From: Flavobacterium restrictum
GTDB taxonomy: Bacteria; Bacteroidota; Bacteroidia; Flavobacteriales; Flavobacteriaceae
DNA length: 64,000 nucleotides
Direction: 5' to 3'
Assembly (NCBI RefSeq): GCF_007097245.1
Contig: NZ_VJZT01000015.1
Location: 1 to 64,000 of the forward strand
In this document: positions 16,811 through 24,364 of the stretch, one piece after another
Numbering within the stretch: position 1 is the stretch's first letter
How the letters are laid out: each line of letters begins with the position of its first letter
The notes under the pieces: generated by a model
What the model saw: the letters and a program-made list of their open reading frames with translations, nothing else
What the model was told of the DNA's origin: nothing
Database searches by the model: none
Program-made: the position numbers and the translations under genes

Positions 16811-17641
16811 ATGACGGAAATAGAAGAAAAATTTAATTTAGAAATTTTAAAAAGGGATTTATTTACTTGCGTTTTTTGCGGTGTAAAATCTCCTGAAAAT
16901 CTTCTGTTTGTCTTTAGAATTAGTGAAAACAAAAATAATCTTCCAGTATTTGTAACAAGTTGTTATTCTTGTAGTGAAATTGAAAATAACAAAATAATTT
17001 ACAACGATTTAATTTTTGAAAAGCACATAAAAAAATCTGAAAGAGTAAAAGAATCTAGAAAACAATTAGAACAACAATTAGAATGGATAAAAGATTTACC
17101 AAACTTTGAAACCGAGAAAATTGAGTTAATTGTTAATTATGTAAACGGAAAAATAAAACCTGTTTTTTTACAAGATGATGGAAAAAAAATTATTGCAGAA
17201 TGGGAAACAAAATATGGAATTGAAAAATTAATTAACGCCATCGATATTTCTACAAAGTCATACTTATTTGATAGTTTAAGCGAGCATAGATTGAATGTTG
17301 TCGCACTCTTTTTTGATAAAATTGGAGGAATTCTTTATAATATGAGCCTTGCTCCTATCCAAAATAAAATAGCAAATATTAGAGCTATTGGGAGAAATAA
17401 ACACTCATCTTGGGATAACAGAATTGCAAACATTATTTTAAAAAATTATGTTGGTGAATTAGAGAAGCATCTAACTGAAAATGAAATTATAGAAGATTTA
17501 GAAACAGAAGTTATGCAAATAACAAAAAAAGCAAAAAATTGGTTTGATTGGAAAAACATATTAGAAAAATGGACAACCGACATTCAAGATTGGAAAAAAG
17601 AAGGAGTTACTGAAATTGTTAAAAAAAGTAGAAAAAAATAA
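16811..17641 (+). CDS. Hypothetical protein with two N-terminal Cys pairs (degenerate HNH or zinc ribbon)
   Basis: I cannot name a family. The N-terminus holds CVFCG and, some 35 residues later, CYSC, each a CxxC pair, a pattern of a zinc-binding ribbon or an HNH-like treble clef that lacks clear catalytic His residues. The rest is highly charged and mostly helical, Lys/Glu-rich, with no signal or membrane segment. I use the ATG at 16811; an in-frame TTG at 16790 would add seven residues but overlaps the unit boundary repeat. It is the single gene of the first cassette-like unit and is AT-richer than the surrounding core genes. Confidence 0.65.
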   Translation: MTEIEEKFNLEILKRDLFTCVFCGVKSPENLLFVFRISENKNNLPVFVTSCYSCSEIENNKIIYNDLIFEKHIKKSERVKESRKQLEQQLEWIKDLPNFETEKIELIVNYVNGKIKPVFLQDDGKKIIAEWETKYGIEKLINAIDISTKSYLFDSLSEHRLNVVALFFDKIGGILYNMSLAPIQNKIANIRAIGRNKHSSWDNRIANIILKNYVGELEKHLTENEIIEDLETEVMQITKKAKNWFDWKNILEKWTTDIQDWKKEGVTEIVKKSRKK

Positions 17642-17645
17642 AAAC

Positions 17646-17782
17646 ATCGCACAACACACGTTTTGCGAGATTGCGAATTATGTGGTAAATTCACGTTTAT
17701 CTTTCGCAAGAAATTTAGTAGTAACCGAAAATACTCGGTTACGAAGCTCGCAACCTCGCAAAGCGCGGGAACGTTGGCAGTA
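17646..17782. repeat. Inverted-repeat element A (attC-like) ending the first unit
   Basis: The outer left box ATCGCACAAC (17646-17655) and right box GTTGGCAGTA (17773-17782) flank an inner inverted pair, TTTTGCGAGATTGCGA (17661-17676) with TCGCAACCTCGCAAAG (17748-17763), 14 of 16 matched. A perfect 8-bp hairpin lies further in, GTAACCGA/TCGGTTAC (17721-17742). The nested boxes with CAAC on the left and GTTG on the right follow the R''-L''...L'-R' plan of attC sites. Confidence 0.65.
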
Positions 17783-17802
17783 ATTATCCAAAACAGAACA
17801 AA

Positions 17803-18732
17803 ATGTATCTCGAAGATTATAGACATAATGATTATCAACTACTGTTTTTAAGAGTTTTAAGTTATTCTGATAAACCACAAATTGAGTTAACATACAACGA
17901 ATATTCAAATCACGGTTTTTCGAATACAATGTTTGACATTAAAGATTTAGAAAATCAAGATAATTTTATAAACAATGGACGAAGAAATACACTAAGTATT
18001 TCTATGTGGTTTTTAGCTCTAGAAGCTTATATCAATGCTTTATGTAAAGTTACCGCCATTATTAAACAAATTAGCGTAGATGAAATAATTAAAAAAGAAA
18101 TTTCAGGCCGAATTGCTTTTCTTATCGAAGAACTCGGATACAATAAAATGAAGATTAAAAAAACTGGAGTTTTTAATAGAGTTAATGAATTTCGTAGATT
18201 TAGAAATGAGATTTTTCACGATCGACATTCGGGAGAAGAACTCAAATTTGAAAAGACTTTATTTTCGTCAATACCAATTAGAAGCGGTCAAGTTGATGTA
18301 TTTCAATCTTTACAAATATTTCTCGAAGTCACATCATTATTTCGATTTGCTATTCCAGGATTGGATTTAATGCCAAACATTGCAGTCGGTAATGAAGCTG
18401 AATTGAAGTTCGAAAAATTAGATACGATTTATAGTAGATTTCTTGCTCCATTCTTTCAAAGAGTTTTAATTAAAAGAAAATTGGAAATTGAATTAGAACT
18501 TTCATTTACTCTCTATCAATTAGATCCAAGCGCAATTTTTAAAGTTGGTGAGATAATTCCAATTACAAAAATCCTCCAAGATGAAAAATATAATATTTCA
18601 AACTTACCAAAAACTAACTTAGGAGAAGAATTATACAATTTAATTCTAAATTCCAACGAAAGCACGACTGGACTGAACTTTATAAAAGACTTTGAAGATT
18701 TAAGATTGTCCAAATTAGAAATGAGAGGATAA
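17803..18732 (+). CDS. Hypothetical protein with a HEPN-like RNxxxH motif
   Basis: No named family is recognised for this 309-residue protein. It is helical and AT-rich in codon use. The segment RRFRNEIFHD (131-140) has Arg134-Asn135-x3-His139, which fits the Rx4-6H signature with a polar residue after Arg seen in HEPN ribonucleases and related helical domains. The residues before it (about 65-130) could supply the preceding helix pair. There is no signal peptide or membrane segment. It is the sole gene of the second cassette-like unit, beside a MazEF unit, which would suit an RNA-targeting defence or toxin role. That role is an inference from one motif and the context. Confidence 0.6.
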   Translation: MYLEDYRHNDYQLLFLRVLSYSDKPQIELTYNEYSNHGFSNTMFDIKDLENQDNFINNGRRNTLSISMWFLALEAYINALCKVTAIIKQISVDEIIKKEISGRIAFLIEELGYNKMKIKKTGVFNRVNEFRRFRNEIFHDRHSGEELKFEKTLFSSIPIRSGQVDVFQSLQIFLEVTSLFRFAIPGLDLMPNIAVGNEAELKFEKLDTIYSRFLAPFFQRVLIKRKLEIELELSFTLYQLDPSAIFKVGEIIPITKILQDEKYNISNLPKTNLGEELYNLILNSNESTTGLNFIKDFEDLRLSKLEMRG

Positions 18733-18739
18733 TAATAAC

Positions 18740-18865
18740 TACTGCCAAACACGCTACAAGCAATTTGGGTATTTGGCTTAATTGAAAAATGGTCTTGTAT
18801 TTGGGATGATTTGGCTTAATTTAGTCCCAAACTGCTTGTAGCGCAAGAACGCTACCAGCCATTGA
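18740..18865. repeat. Inverted-repeat element B (attC-like) ending the second unit
   Basis: CGCTACAAGCAATTTGGG (18752-18769) and CCCAAACTGCTTGTAGCG (18826-18843) pair at 17 of 18 positions. The left outer box is TACTGCCAAAC (18740-18750) and the right outer region ends in AGCCATTGA (18857-18865). Inside, ATTTGGCTTAATT occurs twice as a direct repeat. The interior shares the exact 18-mer TTGTATTTGGGATGATTT (18795-18812) with element C, so B and C have a common origin. Confidence 0.65.
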
Positions 18866-18907
18866 TAAAAAAATCTGCTGAAAATTAGACTTTCTTAAAA
18901 ATTGTAA

Positions 18908-18915
18908 TAACTTTG
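18908..18915 (+). promoter_or_regulatory. -7 promoter box TAACTTTG of mazEF
   Basis: TAACTTTG fits the TANNTTTG -7 consensus and ends 22 bp before the mazE ATG. It would give the toxin-antitoxin pair its own promoter inside the third cassette-like unit. The -33 position lacks a good TTG. Confidence 0.5.
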
Positions 18916-18937
18916 TACATACAAAAAAATAAAAGTT

Positions 18938-19183
18938 ATGGACATTTCAGTTATTCCAATTGGAAATTCAAAAGGAATTCGTTTATCGAAAACCTTACTC
19001 GAAAAATATAATATCACAGATAAAGTTGAACTCATTCTTGAAAAAGACTATATAATTTTAAAACCCAAATCTGAACCAAGAAATGGCTGGGAAAAATCAT
19101 TTAAAAAAATGCACGAAAACGGCGAAGACAAATTGCTGATTAACGATATGTTTGAAGATGAAAATTTTGAAGAATGGAGTTAA
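18938..19183 (+). CDS. mazE: MazE-like antitoxin (AbrB/MazE domain)
   Basis: The 81-residue protein has an N-terminal AbrB/SpoVT-type DNA-binding swapped-hairpin domain (VIPIGNSKGIRLSKTLLEK, then DKVELILEKDYIILKP) and an acidic C-terminal tail (MFEDENFEEWS) that typically wraps around the MazF toxin. It should neutralise MazF and repress the operon as a dimer. The gene overlaps mazF by 10 bp (19174-19183), so translation is coupled. It lies in the third cassette-like unit; toxin-antitoxin pairs are commonly found in integron arrays, where they stabilise the array. Confidence 0.9.
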   Translation: MDISVIPIGNSKGIRLSKTLLEKYNITDKVELILEKDYIILKPKSEPRNGWEKSFKKMHENGEDKLLINDMFEDENFEEWS

Positions 19184-19497
19184 GACAATATCAAATCGTT
19201 TTAGTCAATCTTGATCCAACGATTGGAAGTGAAATCAAAAAAACACGACCTTGTGTTATCATTTCTCCTAACGAAATGAATAAATATTTACAGACAATCG
19301 TTGTCGCTCCAATGACTAGTAGTTCAGAATCTTATCCTACAAGAGTTGAAATTTCACACAACGATACCAAAGGTCAAATTGCATTGGACCAAATCAGAAC
19401 TGTTGACAGACAAAGAATAACAAAAGTATTTGGGAATTTGGCTGAAAAAGAAGTTTCAAAAGTAAAAGAAGTTCTTAAAGAAACTTATGTAGATTAA
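19174..19497 (+). CDS. mazF: MazF-type endoribonuclease toxin
   Basis: This toxin cuts single-stranded RNA at short sequence motifs. The 107-residue protein has the family landmarks: QYQIVLVNLDPTIGSE at the N-terminus, KKTRPCVIISPNEMN, the TIVVAPMTS strand with the conserved Thr/Ser residues, and QIALDQIRTVD. Nothing looks broken. The start ATG lies inside the last codons of mazE. The stop codon comes 2 bp before element C. The cleavage specificity cannot be read from the sequence. Confidence 0.93.
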   Translation: MELRQYQIVLVNLDPTIGSEIKKTRPCVIISPNEMNKYLQTIVVAPMTSSSESYPTRVEISHNDTKGQIALDQIRTVDRQRITKVFGNLAEKEVSKVKEVLKETYVD

Positions 19498-19499
19498 AG

Positions 19500-19632
19500 T
19501 CAACGGCTACCAACACTTGCAACAAGCAATTTAGGCATTTGGCTTTTTGTATTTGGGATGATTTACTTCGTCTGTTCGCTTGGATGGCAAATCCAAAAAC
19601 ACTTGTTTTCAGAATTTGCAAACGGCTAGAAG
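19500..19632. repeat. Inverted-repeat element C (attC-like, degenerate) ending the third unit
   Basis: The left side opens with TCAACGGCT (19500-19508), then CCAACACTTGCAACAAGC; the right side has TTTGCAAACGGCTAGAAGC (about 19615-19633). The inner arms TTTAGGCATTTGGC and GGCAAATCCAAAA can pair with a few mismatches. The interior shares the 18-mer TTGTATTTGGGATGATTT (19547-19564) with element B. The stem is less perfect than in A or B. Confidence 0.5.
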
Positions 19633-19700
19633 CGAAAGAATGGTATATTTGTAAATCATAATACAAATCTAAACTAGGGATTACGCTAAAAACAACAAAA

Positions 19701-20408
19701 ATGAATAGACAAATACTACGGGCTTGTTTTTTTATGCTAACGGCGTGTACTGCTTTTTCGCAAGAAAAAATAGTGTCAGAAACAGACACAAAAGTCAAAA
19801 TTGATTCGTTGTATCGGGAAGATCAGTTTTATTTTAGCTTTACCTATAACAGCCTAAAAAATACGCCAAAAGACTATTCTAAAAATAAATTTTCAACCGG
19901 TTTTTCGGGTGGATTTCTTCGTGATATGCCTATTAATAAAAAACGCACATTCGCTTTTGCCACAGGAATTGGCTTGACATACAACAATTATGTTCAAAAT
20001 ATGGCGATTACCGGAACGAGCAATTTGCCTAGTTATGCTATAATCGAGTCGACTACTAGTTATAGCAAAAATCAGTTTTCGCAACTTTTGATCGACCTGC
20101 CGCTGGAGTTAAGATGGCGAACATCTACGTATGAAAGCACTAAATTTTGGCGTATTTATGGCGGTATTAAATGCAGTTATTTGGTTAGTGATAAATCCAT
20201 TTACAAAAGCGATTTGGTCAATACCACCATAAAAAACAATAAAGATTTCAACCCATTTCAATACGGTGTTTATCTCGCGTCTGGCTACAATACCTTGAAT
20301 GTGTATGCCTATTATGGTTTGAATTCACTGTTTAAATCGGGGCAAATTGCTGGCGAATCGCTTCAAATGAAGGCGTTTAATCTAGGAGTTGTTTTTTATA
20401 TTTTATAG
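19701..20408 (+). CDS. Outer-membrane beta-barrel protein, PorT/porin-like
   Basis: A signal peptide (cleavage near AFSQE) is followed by alternating amphipathic strands rich in aromatic and glycine residues (FAFATGIGLTYNNY, WRIYGGIKCSYLV, YGVYLASGYNTLNVYAYY) and a C-terminal aromatic strand, the pattern of an 8-10-strand outer-membrane barrel. It has 235 residues, normal for PorT-like barrels in this phylum, but I see no evidence that it is the type IX secretion protein PorT itself. Its 3' end overlaps the convergent membrane-protein gene by 6 bp. It lies just past the cassette-like block. Confidence 0.75.
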   Translation: MNRQILRACFFMLTACTAFSQEKIVSETDTKVKIDSLYREDQFYFSFTYNSLKNTPKDYSKNKFSTGFSGGFLRDMPINKKRTFAFATGIGLTYNNYVQNMAITGTSNLPSYAIIESTTSYSKNQFSQLLIDLPLELRWRTSTYESTKFWRIYGGIKCSYLVSDKSIYKSDLVNTTIKNNKDFNPFQYGVYLASGYNTLNVYAYYGLNSLFKSGQIAGESLQMKAFNLGVVFYIL

Positions 20409-21050
20409 CCAGAGACGCAACAGCAACAACTGCGGAATCATTCCCAAAAGCAATCCAATACCCAATTCTTTTGGCGTGTGGGCTTCCATTTCGAGACGAG
20501 AAGAGGCCACAAAACCATTGATAAGCACCAAAAAAATCAGCACATAAATCCCACCTATTTGATGGTACACGCTTAACCCAAAAGCAAAAACCGTTAGCGA
20601 ACTAATGGCGAGTTGGTGCAAACTGGCTTTTACTTTAAAAAAAACCAACACAAGAGCCAATAGCGTGCTCATAAGTGCTCCCAAAAAGAAAAAATGGAGT
20701 TCAAAATACCGCTCGATGGTAATGTTTTGACGCAGTAAAACAATAAGCAAAAAGGATTGCAGCAACAGTGGGACTTTGCGTTGCGAAACTTCAAAGGCCA
20801 TTACCGAATCTATTTTTTTTAAGGAACGCAGCAATAAGTAGAACAAAACGGGAAGGCAAACGGTCATAATGGTAATTTGCAAGAGCACAAAAAACTGTTC
20901 TTTGCTCGAAAAATAATTCCCATTAAAATAAAGGTATAACATTCCCGCATACACCGAAATAAAAACAGGATGAAACAGGTACGAGAATAAAGGCAGGATT
21001 TTTTTCAAGGCATCGGGTGTTAATGTGGAATTTCCGCTCTTTTGCCGCAA
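20403..21050 (-). CDS. Hypothetical integral membrane protein
   Basis: The 215-residue product has about six hydrophobic segments (for example FHPVFISVYAGMLYLYF, ITIMTVCLPVLFYLLL, FFFLGALMSTLLALVLVFF, IGGIYVLIFLVLINGFV) and short loops with a basic KVKASLH piece. I do not recognise a catalytic motif; the layout recalls the membrane half of PAP2-type proteins, but the phosphatase signatures are absent. Its end overlaps the convergent barrel gene by 6 bp, and the next gene (murF-alr) is transcribed away from it. Function unknown. Confidence 0.7.
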   Translation of the reverse strand: MRQKSGNSTLTPDALKKILPLFSYLFHPVFISVYAGMLYLYFNGNYFSSKEQFFVLLQITIMTVCLPVLFYLLLRSLKKIDSVMAFEVSQRKVPLLLQSFLLIVLLRQNITIERYFELHFFFLGALMSTLLALVLVFFKVKASLHQLAISSLTVFAFGLSVYHQIGGIYVLIFLVLINGFVASSRLEMEAHTPKELGIGLLLGMIPQLLLLRLWL

Positions 21051-21176
21051 AGGCGCAAAGCTGTTTTAAGGTGCTAATTTATTGAAAAAAGTGGCACGGC
21101 AAATGCAATTTATTATTCTTTGTGACTTTGTGTATTGGTGGCTATTAAGTTTGCCTTTTTATTTGAAAAGAAGTGC

Positions 21177-21184
21177 TATTTTTG
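21177..21184 (+). promoter_or_regulatory. -7 promoter box TATTTTTG of the murF-alr gene
   Basis: TATTTTTG matches the Bacteroidetes -7 consensus and lies 53 bp before the ATG at 21237. No TTG lies at the ideal 19-bp spacing upstream. Confidence 0.45.
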
Positions 21185-21236
21185 ATGTGGCTTTTCGAAA
21201 CGTATTCGATTAACGCCAGCAAACGGATTTTACACC

Positions 21237-23678
21237 ATGAAATTAAACATACACACTATTTCGGAGCAGTTACAGGCTGATTTTTCGGGCAATACAACTG
21301 CCGAAATCGAAACCGTTTCCATCGACAGTCGTTCGTTACAAAACGGTGTTTCGACCTTATTTTTTGCTTTGGTTGGTCCTAACAACGATGCTCACAGTTA
21401 TATTAATGAACTGATTGTAAATGGAGTACGTAATTTTGTGGTCGCCCATATTCCCGAAAACTGTGTAGGGAAAGCCACTTTCTTGGTGGTACAAAACACT
21501 ACTGTTGCCTTGCAACACTTGGCGCAGTATTACCGCAGCCTTTTTGTTTTTCCTGTCATAGGAATTACCGGCAGCAACGGCAAAACCATTGTAAAAGAAT
21601 GGCTTAATTTCCTCTTAAGTCCCGAGTTTACCATTATCCGTAGTCCTAAAAGTTACAATTCGCAAGTGGGCGTTCCGCTGTCGATTTTGTCCATAAATGA
21701 GCAACACAATCTTGGAATTTTTGAAGCGGGAATTTCAACCGTAGCCGAAATGGTTCATCTCGAACGCATTATGAAACCCACGATTGGTATCCTAACCAAC
21801 ATTGGTTCTGCACACGATGAGGGTTTTGCTACTATTGGCGAAAAAATAAAAGAAAAATTAGTGCTTTTTAAAGAAGCCCAAATCATCATTTACCATAAGA
21901 ACAAAACTATAGACACGTTTTTGAATCCCAACATAAAAACCTTTTCTTGGAGTTGCAAAGACCCCAATGCCGATGTTTTTATTGTCAAGAAAACGGTTTT
22001 AGACAAAACCCTTTTAACCCTCAAAAAAGGCACAACCACTTTTGACCTTAAAATCCCTTTTCAAGACGACGCCTCTATAGAAAATGCCATTCAGTGCCTC
22101 ATGGTACTCTTGCATTTTGGGTACGATCAGGACACGATCGAACATCGAATGGAGTTATTATATCCGGTTGAAATGCGGTTGAAAGTCAAAAACGGGATTC
22201 ATAATTCGAGTTTGATTGATGATAGTTACAGCTCTGATTTTCAATCGTTAAAAATTGCATTGGATTTTTTAGAAAGTCAAAAACAGTACCCCAAGAAAAC
22301 GGTCATACTGTCTGATATTTTTCAAAGTGGTTTGTCTAATGAGGAATTGTATTCCAAAGTTTCGCAACTCATTACCTCTAACAAAATCAACCGTGTTATT
22401 GGGATTGGCGCAACGATTTCGGAATTCAAAAACAAGTTTATCAATTGCAGTACCTTCCCGGATACCGATGCTTTTTTGGCACAAATAGACCATTTGCATT
22501 TTGGGAACGAAACCATTTTGATCAAAGGTGCACGAACCTTTCAATTTGAGCAAATTGTAGCTACATTGGCCGAGAAAACCCATGAAACGGTTCTCGAAAT
22601 TAATTTGAATGCCATAAGTCATAATTTTAATTTCTTTAAATCCAAACTCAAACCAACTACCAAAATGATGGTTATGGTCAAAGCTTTTGGGTATGGAAAT
22701 GGCGGTTTCGAAATCGCTAAATTACTCGAACACCACAAAGCCGATTATCTAGGTGTGGCTTTCGCCGATGAAGGAATGGCGTTAAAAAATGCGGGAATCA
22801 AACTCCCAATTATGGTTTTGAATCCAGAAACAACCAGTTTTTTGGCCATTATTCAAAACCAATTGGAACCTGAAATCTACAGTTTAAAAGGCTTACACGC
22901 TTTTTTGAAAATTGCCAAACAAAAAAATTTAAAACAATTCCCCATTCACATCAAACTCGATACGGGCATGCACCGCTTGGGTTTTGAAGAAAATACCCTA
23001 ACGGATTTGATTGCTGTTTTAAAAGGCAATACGACCGTTTTTATAAAAAGTATTTTGTCGCACATGGCCACCAGCGATGCGCCAGAACACCAAGAATTTG
23101 CAGCGGAACAAATTCAGTTATTCGAAAAATTAAGCACCAAACTCATGATGGAGTTGAGTATAAAACCCATTCGGCATATTTTGAATACGTCTGGAATTAG
23201 CAATTTTCCTAGCGCACAATACGACATGGTTCGTTTGGGAATAGGACTTTACGGTGTTTCTAATGATTATGAAGAACAAAAAAACCTGGAAAACGTGAGT
23301 ACACTCAAATCGATAATTTCGCAAATTAGAACGATATCGGCTGGCGAAAGTGTGGGCTACGGCAGAAGATTTATAGCGACAAAACCCACCAAGATTGCAA
23401 CAATTCCTATTGGGTACGCTGACGGAATTTCGAGACATTGGGGAAATGGAGTGGGTTATGTTATGATAAAAAACAAAAAAGCAGCTATTGTAGGCAGCGT
23501 TTGCATGGATATGTTGATGGTAGACTGCAGCGAAATCGAGTGTTCCGAAGGGGACTCGGTAATTATTTTTGGTACCACTCCAACTGTTTCTGAAATTGCC
23601 AAAAAATTAGACACGATTTCCTATGAAATTCTAACTAGTGTTTCGCAGCGGGTAAAAAGAGTTTTTTATCGAGAATAA
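21237..23678 (+). CDS. Bifunctional MurF ligase-alanine racemase fusion
   Basis: One 813-residue polypeptide carries two linked cell-wall activities. Residues 1-445 are MurF (UDP-MurNAc-tripeptide:D-Ala-D-Ala ligase), with the ATP loop GITGSNGKT at 109-117 and the middle-domain SIENAIQCLM helix. Residues 450-813 are alanine racemase, which makes D-Ala with PLP: Lys482 in MVKAFGYGNG is the PLP lysine, KLDTGMHRLGF supplies a conserved Arg, and Tyr708 in VGYGRR is the second catalytic base. The fusion is a known Bacteroidetes arrangement. Joining the racemase to the ligase may channel D-Ala through the local pool, but D-Ala-D-Ala ligase is not part of the chain. The mscL gene follows about 78 bp later. 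Confidence 0.95.
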   Translation: MKLNIHTISEQLQADFSGNTTAEIETVSIDSRSLQNGVSTLFFALVGPNNDAHSYINELIVNGVRNFVVAHIPENCVGKATFLVVQNTTVALQHLAQYYRSLFVFPVIGITGSNGKTIVKEWLNFLLSPEFTIIRSPKSYNSQVGVPLSILSINEQHNLGIFEAGISTVAEMVHLERIMKPTIGILTNIGSAHDEGFATIGEKIKEKLVLFKEAQIIIYHKNKTIDTFLNPNIKTFSWSCKDPNADVFIVKKTVLDKTLLTLKKGTTTFDLKIPFQDDASIENAIQCLMVLLHFGYDQDTIEHRMELLYPVEMRLKVKNGIHNSSLIDDSYSSDFQSLKIALDFLESQKQYPKKTVILSDIFQSGLSNEELYSKVSQLITSNKINRVIGIGATISEFKNKFINCSTFPDTDAFLAQIDHLHFGNETILIKGARTFQFEQIVATLAEKTHETVLEINLNAISHNFNFFKSKLKPTTKMMVMVKAFGYGNGGFEIAKLLEHHKADYLGVAFADEGMALKNAGIKLPIMVLNPETTSFLAIIQNQLEPEIYSLKGLHAFLKIAKQKNLKQFPIHIKLDTGMHRLGFEENTLTDLIAVLKGNTTVFIKSILSHMATSDAPEHQEFAAEQIQLFEKLSTKLMMELSIKPIRHILNTSGISNFPSAQYDMVRLGIGLYGVSNDYEEQKNLENVSTLKSIISQIRTISAGESVGYGRRFIATKPTKIATIPIGYADGISRHWGNGVGYVMIKNKKAAIVGSVCMDMLMVDCSEIECSEGDSVIIFGTTPTVSEIAKKLDTISYEILTSVSQRVKRVFYRE

Positions 23679-23756
23679 TTTTTTTTAACATAAAATAAAG
23701 AATATCGCAATTTTTTTATAAATTCGTCTTCTTAATTAATTTAAAAAGTACAAAAT

Positions 23757-24185
23757 ATGGGATTTGTAAGTGATTTTAAAGCCTTTTTGATGAAAGGCGA
23801 AATTGTAAATTTGGCTACAGCCGTAATAGTAGGTGGTGCTTTTGGCAAAATTGTAACTTCTTTTACAAATGATGTTTTGATGCCACCAATAGGATTATTA
23901 CTAGGAAAAGTAGATTTCAAAAACTTAAAAGTGGTACTCCAAGACGGAATTCCTGCTGTAATGGAAAACGGTACCGAAAAAGTGCCTGCAGTTGCAGAAG
24001 TAGCGCTAAACTATGGAGCGTTTATTCAAACTATTTTTGATTTTGTAATCATTGGTTTTTGTATTTTCATGGTTTTAAAAGCCTACGAAAAAACCAAGAA
24101 AAAAGAAATTGAGGCTCCTGCCGCTCCCGCTGGACCAACACAAGAGGAATTGTTGATTCAAATCAGGGATTTACTAAAAAAATAA
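23757..24185 (+). CDS. mscL: Large-conductance mechanosensitive channel MscL
   Basis: MscL opens under membrane tension to release solutes on hypo-osmotic shock. The 142-residue protein has the family features: an N-terminal amphipathic segment (FVSDFKAFLMKGEIVNLAT), first membrane helix AVIVGGAFGKIVTSF, a periplasmic loop, the second helix IQTIFDFVIIGFCIFMV and a C-terminal cytoplasmic helix with EELLIQIRDLLKK. Length is in the usual range. It follows murF-alr in the same direction and ends at a strong terminator. Confidence 0.97.
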   Translation: MGFVSDFKAFLMKGEIVNLATAVIVGGAFGKIVTSFTNDVLMPPIGLLLGKVDFKNLKVVLQDGIPAVMENGTEKVPAVAEVALNYGAFIQTIFDFVIIGFCIFMVLKAYEKTKKKEIEAPAAPAGPTQEELLIQIRDLLKK

Positions 24186-24211
24186 CACCGCTGCATTTAT
24201 ATATTCTAACC

Positions 24212-24240
24212 AAACCGCTTCTGTCAAGAAGCGGTTTTTC
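24212..24240 (+). terminator. Rho-independent terminator after mscL
   Basis: AACCGCTTCT (24213-24222), loop GTCA and AGAAGCGGTT (24227-24236) form a perfect 10-bp stem followed by T-rich sequence. Confidence 0.93.
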
Positions 24241-24297
24241 TTTAGAAAACGACATTTTGTTATAAATATAACATTTTGTTATTTTTTGTGAACACCC

Positions 24298-24327
24298 TTG
24301 TTTTAATTTGAATATTACTTACTTTTG
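24298..24327 (+). promoter_or_regulatory. Bacteroidetes-type promoter of asd (TTG-N19-TACTTTTG)
   Basis: TTG at 24298-24300, exactly 19 bp of spacer, then TACTTTTG at 24320-24327. This is the full -33/-7 consensus for the housekeeping sigma factor of the phylum and the best-matching promoter I found in the window. Initiation would fall near 24333, about 30 bp before the asd ATG. Confidence 0.8.
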
Positions 24328-24364
24328 TGCTTCAAATAGAAAGTCAATACAAAAAAAATATACA

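Larger units (their letters stand above)
16789..19632 (+). mobile_element. Array of three integron-cassette-like units without a visible integrase
   Basis: Three consecutive units (about 16789-17772, 17773-18850 and 18851-19625) each hold one gene or one toxin-antitoxin pair, all on the plus strand, followed by an inverted-repeat element. The first bases of each unit reverse-complement the start of the element at its own far end: GTTGTGCGAT (16789-16798) with ATCGCACAAC (17646-17655), exact; GTTGGCAGTA (17773-17782) with TACTGCCAAAC (18740-18750), one extra base; AGCCATTGA (18857-18865) with TCAACGGCT (19500-19508), 8 of 9. Integron cassettes have this property because the 5' end of an inserted cassette comes from its own attC site. 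No tyrosine recombinase is present in the window, so mobility is inferred. Confidence 0.6.
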
